DNA from: Caldilineae bacterium
Lineage (GTDB): Bacteria > Chloroflexota > Anaerolineae > J102
Assembly: GCA_011192085.1 (NCBI GenBank)
Contig: DUEQ01000496.1
Coordinates: 1-6,334, forward strand
DNA length: 6,334 nt
Reading direction: 5' to 3'
Of the stretch, positions 4,875-6,334 are shown piece after piece. A program made the translations under genes and the position numbers. The number at the start of each line of letters is the position of its first letter. Position 1 is the first letter of the stretch. The notes under the pieces were generated by a model. That model did not search any database. It was not told the origin of the DNA and worked only from the letters and a program-made list of their open reading frames with translations.

Positions 4875-6176
4875 TCAATACACCTCTATCGTGCGGGCGA
4901 TGTAGGGAAACAGGGTCATGTCGTAGCCCTGCCACAGATCCTCAGGGGCGATCATGACGATCCGCCAGCGCTTATCCGCAGCATGGAACACCACAATGCG
5001 CACATGCGCCAGCCGTCCAGTCCGTCCATAGGTGGTCAAGGCTTCGGACATCTGTCCTCGGTGCGCGGCGATCTCGAACTCCGTGGCCGACGTCCAGGTT
5101 TGAGGCGGAGCCAGGCCGCCGGGGATGAGCGCGGCGATCTCGGTGGGGAGCGCGCTCTTGGCCTGACGCATGGTCCAGCTCAGGGGCGCGTTGGATGAGC
5201 CTTCCAGCCTGGAGATGGCGTAGATGCTGAGGTCGCCCGTGGCCTCCTCTTTGGTCAGCAGCGCTGTGCGATAGGGCCTGGCATACTCTTGCAAGGTCCA
5301 TCCGGGCGGGATGCAGAAGCTGACGCCCCAGATGAACGCGGCTTCCTGATTTCCTTCGCAGATGCTGGGCAGCGTAGGAAGCGGGGTGGGTGCGGCGGTG
5401 GGGGTAAGGGGCGTTGTACGTCCGGAGTTCGTGGCGGGTGCGGATGGGGACAACACCGGCATAATCTGCACGTTCTGATCCGCGCCCTCTTTCGTCGAGG
5501 GAGGGGTCGTTGCGGAGGAAGGACGCGTTGCCGTTGGCGATGTTTGGGACGCCGAGCCCGCGGGCGCCAAAATCTTGAGTCCCACCCTCAATTGATTGGG
5601 ATTGGTGAAGTTGTTGAGTTTTTGTAACGTTCCCACTGACGTGTTGAATTTGCGGGCGATGCTGGACAGGGTGTCCCCTTTTTTCACCACATAGACTTTG
5701 GTCCCGGGGCCGGGCGTGGGCGCGGGGGGATTGGCGGATGCAGGTTTGGGCACTTTGAGCTCTTGCCCCACCGCCAATTTGGTTGGATCACTGATCCCAT
5801 TGATGCGTTGCAGCTCCGCCGCTGTGGTGTGATAGCGTTTGGCGATGCGGTACAGGGTGTCCCCTTTTTTCACTACATAGATGGTGTACGCCTGGGTGAC
5901 GACCGGAGGCTTCGCGGTCGATTGCGCTGAGGGTGCGATTGTGCGACTGGGCGAGGCGGTGGCGCCGGGCGCGACGCCGGTCGGCGGCGGGGAGGGCGTT
6001 TTCACCACGGTGCGCGCGATCGCGGGCGACGCGGAGGCCAGGGCCTGGGTGTCGGTCTGGCGCGGCGTCGTCTGCAAAGGAATTTTTTGGACGTAGGAAG
6101 CGATCTGGTCGCGCCCCAGGACAAGCAGCAGACCAACGCCTATGGCAGTGACCCAAAACCAGATGGAACGAAGCAT
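4875..6176 (-). CDS. Membrane-anchored protein with two LysM domains
   Basis: A 433-residue envelope protein predicted to face outward and bind peptidoglycan or related N-acetylglucosamine polymers through LysM repeats. From ATG 6176-6174: a signal anchor or uncleaved signal peptide (residues 3-20, SIWFWVTAIGVGLLLVLG), then a Pro/Thr/Ser/Ala-rich linker. LysM1 spans about 98-142 (YVVKKGDTLYRIAKRYHTT to LKVP). LysM2 spans about 159-204 (YVVKKGDTLSSIARKFNTS to ILAP). A second low-complexity linker (about 206-269) leads to a C-terminal domain (about 270-433) containing SICEG and FCIPPGWTL, whose two cysteines (273, 288) could form a disulfide. I do not recognise this domain; the start FCIPPGW resembles secreted beta-rich modules. 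An upstream in-frame TTG at 6263 would add 29 residues before the hydrophobic segment, but it coincides with the promoter -35 box, so ATG 6176 is preferred. No catalytic motif for a peptidase or amidase is seen. Confidence 0.93.
   Translation of the reverse strand: MLRSIWFWVTAIGVGLLLVLGRDQIASYVQKIPLQTTPRQTDTQALASASPAIARTVVKTPSPPPTGVAPGATASPSRTIAPSAQSTAKPPVVTQAYTIYVVKKGDTLYRIAKRYHTTAAELQRINGISDPTKLAVGQELKVPKPASANPPAPTPGPGTKVYVVKKGDTLSSIARKFNTSVGTLQKLNNFTNPNQLRVGLKILAPAGSASQTSPTATRPSSATTPPSTKEGADQNVQIMPVLSPSAPATNSGRTTPLTPTAAPTPLPTLPSICEGNQEAAFIWGVSFCIPPGWTLQEYARPYRTALLTKEEATGDLSIYAISRLEGSSNAPLSWTMRQAKSALPTEIAALIPGGLAPPQTWTSATEFEIAAHRGQMSEALTTYGRTGRLAHVRIVVFHAADKRWRIVMIAPEDLWQGYDMTLFPYIARTIEVY
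5666..5881. repeat. 30-bp near-identical direct repeat inside the LysM coding pair
   Basis: Bases 5666-5695 and 5852-5881 match at 29 of 30 positions (C versus T at the 22nd base). On the coding strand each encodes the YVVKKGDTL turn of a LysM domain. Outside this core the two LysM units differ at many positions. Either the segment was recently converted between the copies or the codons are constrained. Confidence 0.8.
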
Positions 6177-6234
6177 GGTGATGTCGAGTTGGGGGAAGTT
6201 GAGGGAATGGGGGGACGCTTTGGGGGCTCTTCCA

Positions 6235-6263
6235 AGCTTATCACGGAAGGGCGGGCAGGTCAA
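6235..6263 (-). promoter_or_regulatory. Sigma-70-type promoter of the LysM gene
   Basis: On the minus strand TTGACC (6263-6258) is followed after exactly 17 bp by TAAGCT (6240-6235). TG at 6243-6242 makes an extended -10 (TGATAAGCT). The -35 matches five of six consensus positions; the -10 matches the key T, A and final T. Transcription would start near 6228, giving a leader of about 50 nt before ATG 6176. Its -35 includes the TTG that would be the alternative long start, which argues against that start. Confidence 0.6.
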
Positions 6264-6334
6264 GCATGGAGAATGGAAACCCCAAACAGGGTCTTTTCAA
6301 AGTCGCGGGAGACAAAAGGAAAAGCCATCGGTAA
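6260..6334 (-). CDS. Possible tail of a minus-strand gene cut by the right edge
   Basis: On the minus strand the frame is open from the window edge to a TGA at 6262-6260 and ends SRDFEKTLFGVSILHA. It could be the C-terminus of a gene beginning outside the window, or start at the ATG at 6328-6326 (22 residues). Its codons are less GC-biased at the third position than the sure genes. A competing plus-strand ORF of 22 lysine-rich codons runs from ATG 6266 to the TAA that ends the window. Neither has support beyond being open. Confidence 0.2.
   Translation of the reverse strand, partial: LPMAFPFVSRDFEKTLFGVSILHA

Noticed and set aside
4042..4935. 297-codon minus-strand ORF opposite the chimeric gene
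   Set aside because: Its translation is His/Arg/Gln-rich without a hydrophobic core. It runs through the terminator-proximal spacer and into the LysM gene end. The plus frame has protein-like motifs and a ribosome site.
5674..5874. A6G runs on the coding strand of the LysM gene as possible frameshift sites
   Set aside because: Both runs simply encode Lys-Lys-Gly of the conserved LysM turn as AAA-AAA-GGG. The frame continues intact through both, with no useful alternative product.

Overview
This is a GC-rich bacterial window, densely packed, with four solid protein genes, one tRNA gene, one decayed gene and several regulatory sites. No gene identifies the host. The Pro/Thr-rich linkers around LysM repeats, the GAF-PAS sensor kinase with a multi-pass membrane domain, and a heptamer-type 'VISNQ' repeat would fit Chloroflexota or a similar environmental lineage. 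That placement is inference.

Layout, left to right. (1) 71-2362 (+): an orphan membrane sensor histidine kinase (6 TM - coiled coil - GAF - PAS - HisKA - HATPase_c). (2) 2356-3564 (-): xseA, exonuclease VII large subunit, converging tail-to-tail on the kinase with a 7-bp overlap. Both stop codons lie inside a degenerate 7-bp tandem repeat at 2332-2366. (3) 3561-3834 (-): a frameshifted, truncated remnant of a diacylglycerol-kinase-like gene. Its final stop overlaps the xseA start as ATGA, as in a former operon. (4) 3860-4040 (+): a compact tRNA-Arg(CCT) transcription unit with an extended -10 promoter, encoded CCA and an 11-bp-stem intrinsic terminator. (5) 4066-4866 (+): an unusual protein whose first ~55 residues look like the start of an amidohydrolase, joined to an unrelated domain that may be a degenerate nuclease-like fold; an internal Shine-Dalgarno/ATG offers a second start. 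(6) 4875-6176 (-): a membrane-anchored protein with two LysM domains and a C-terminal domain I do not recognise, with its own promoter at 6235-6263.

The genes do not form one pathway: they are signal transduction, DNA repair, translation and cell envelope, arranged as convergent or divergent pairs around the tRNA unit. There is no CRISPR array, insertion sequence, phage module or recognisable defence cassette. The features most worth follow-up are the chimeric gene next to the tRNA, the broken dagK-like gene and the heptamer repeat that forms the ends of two genes.
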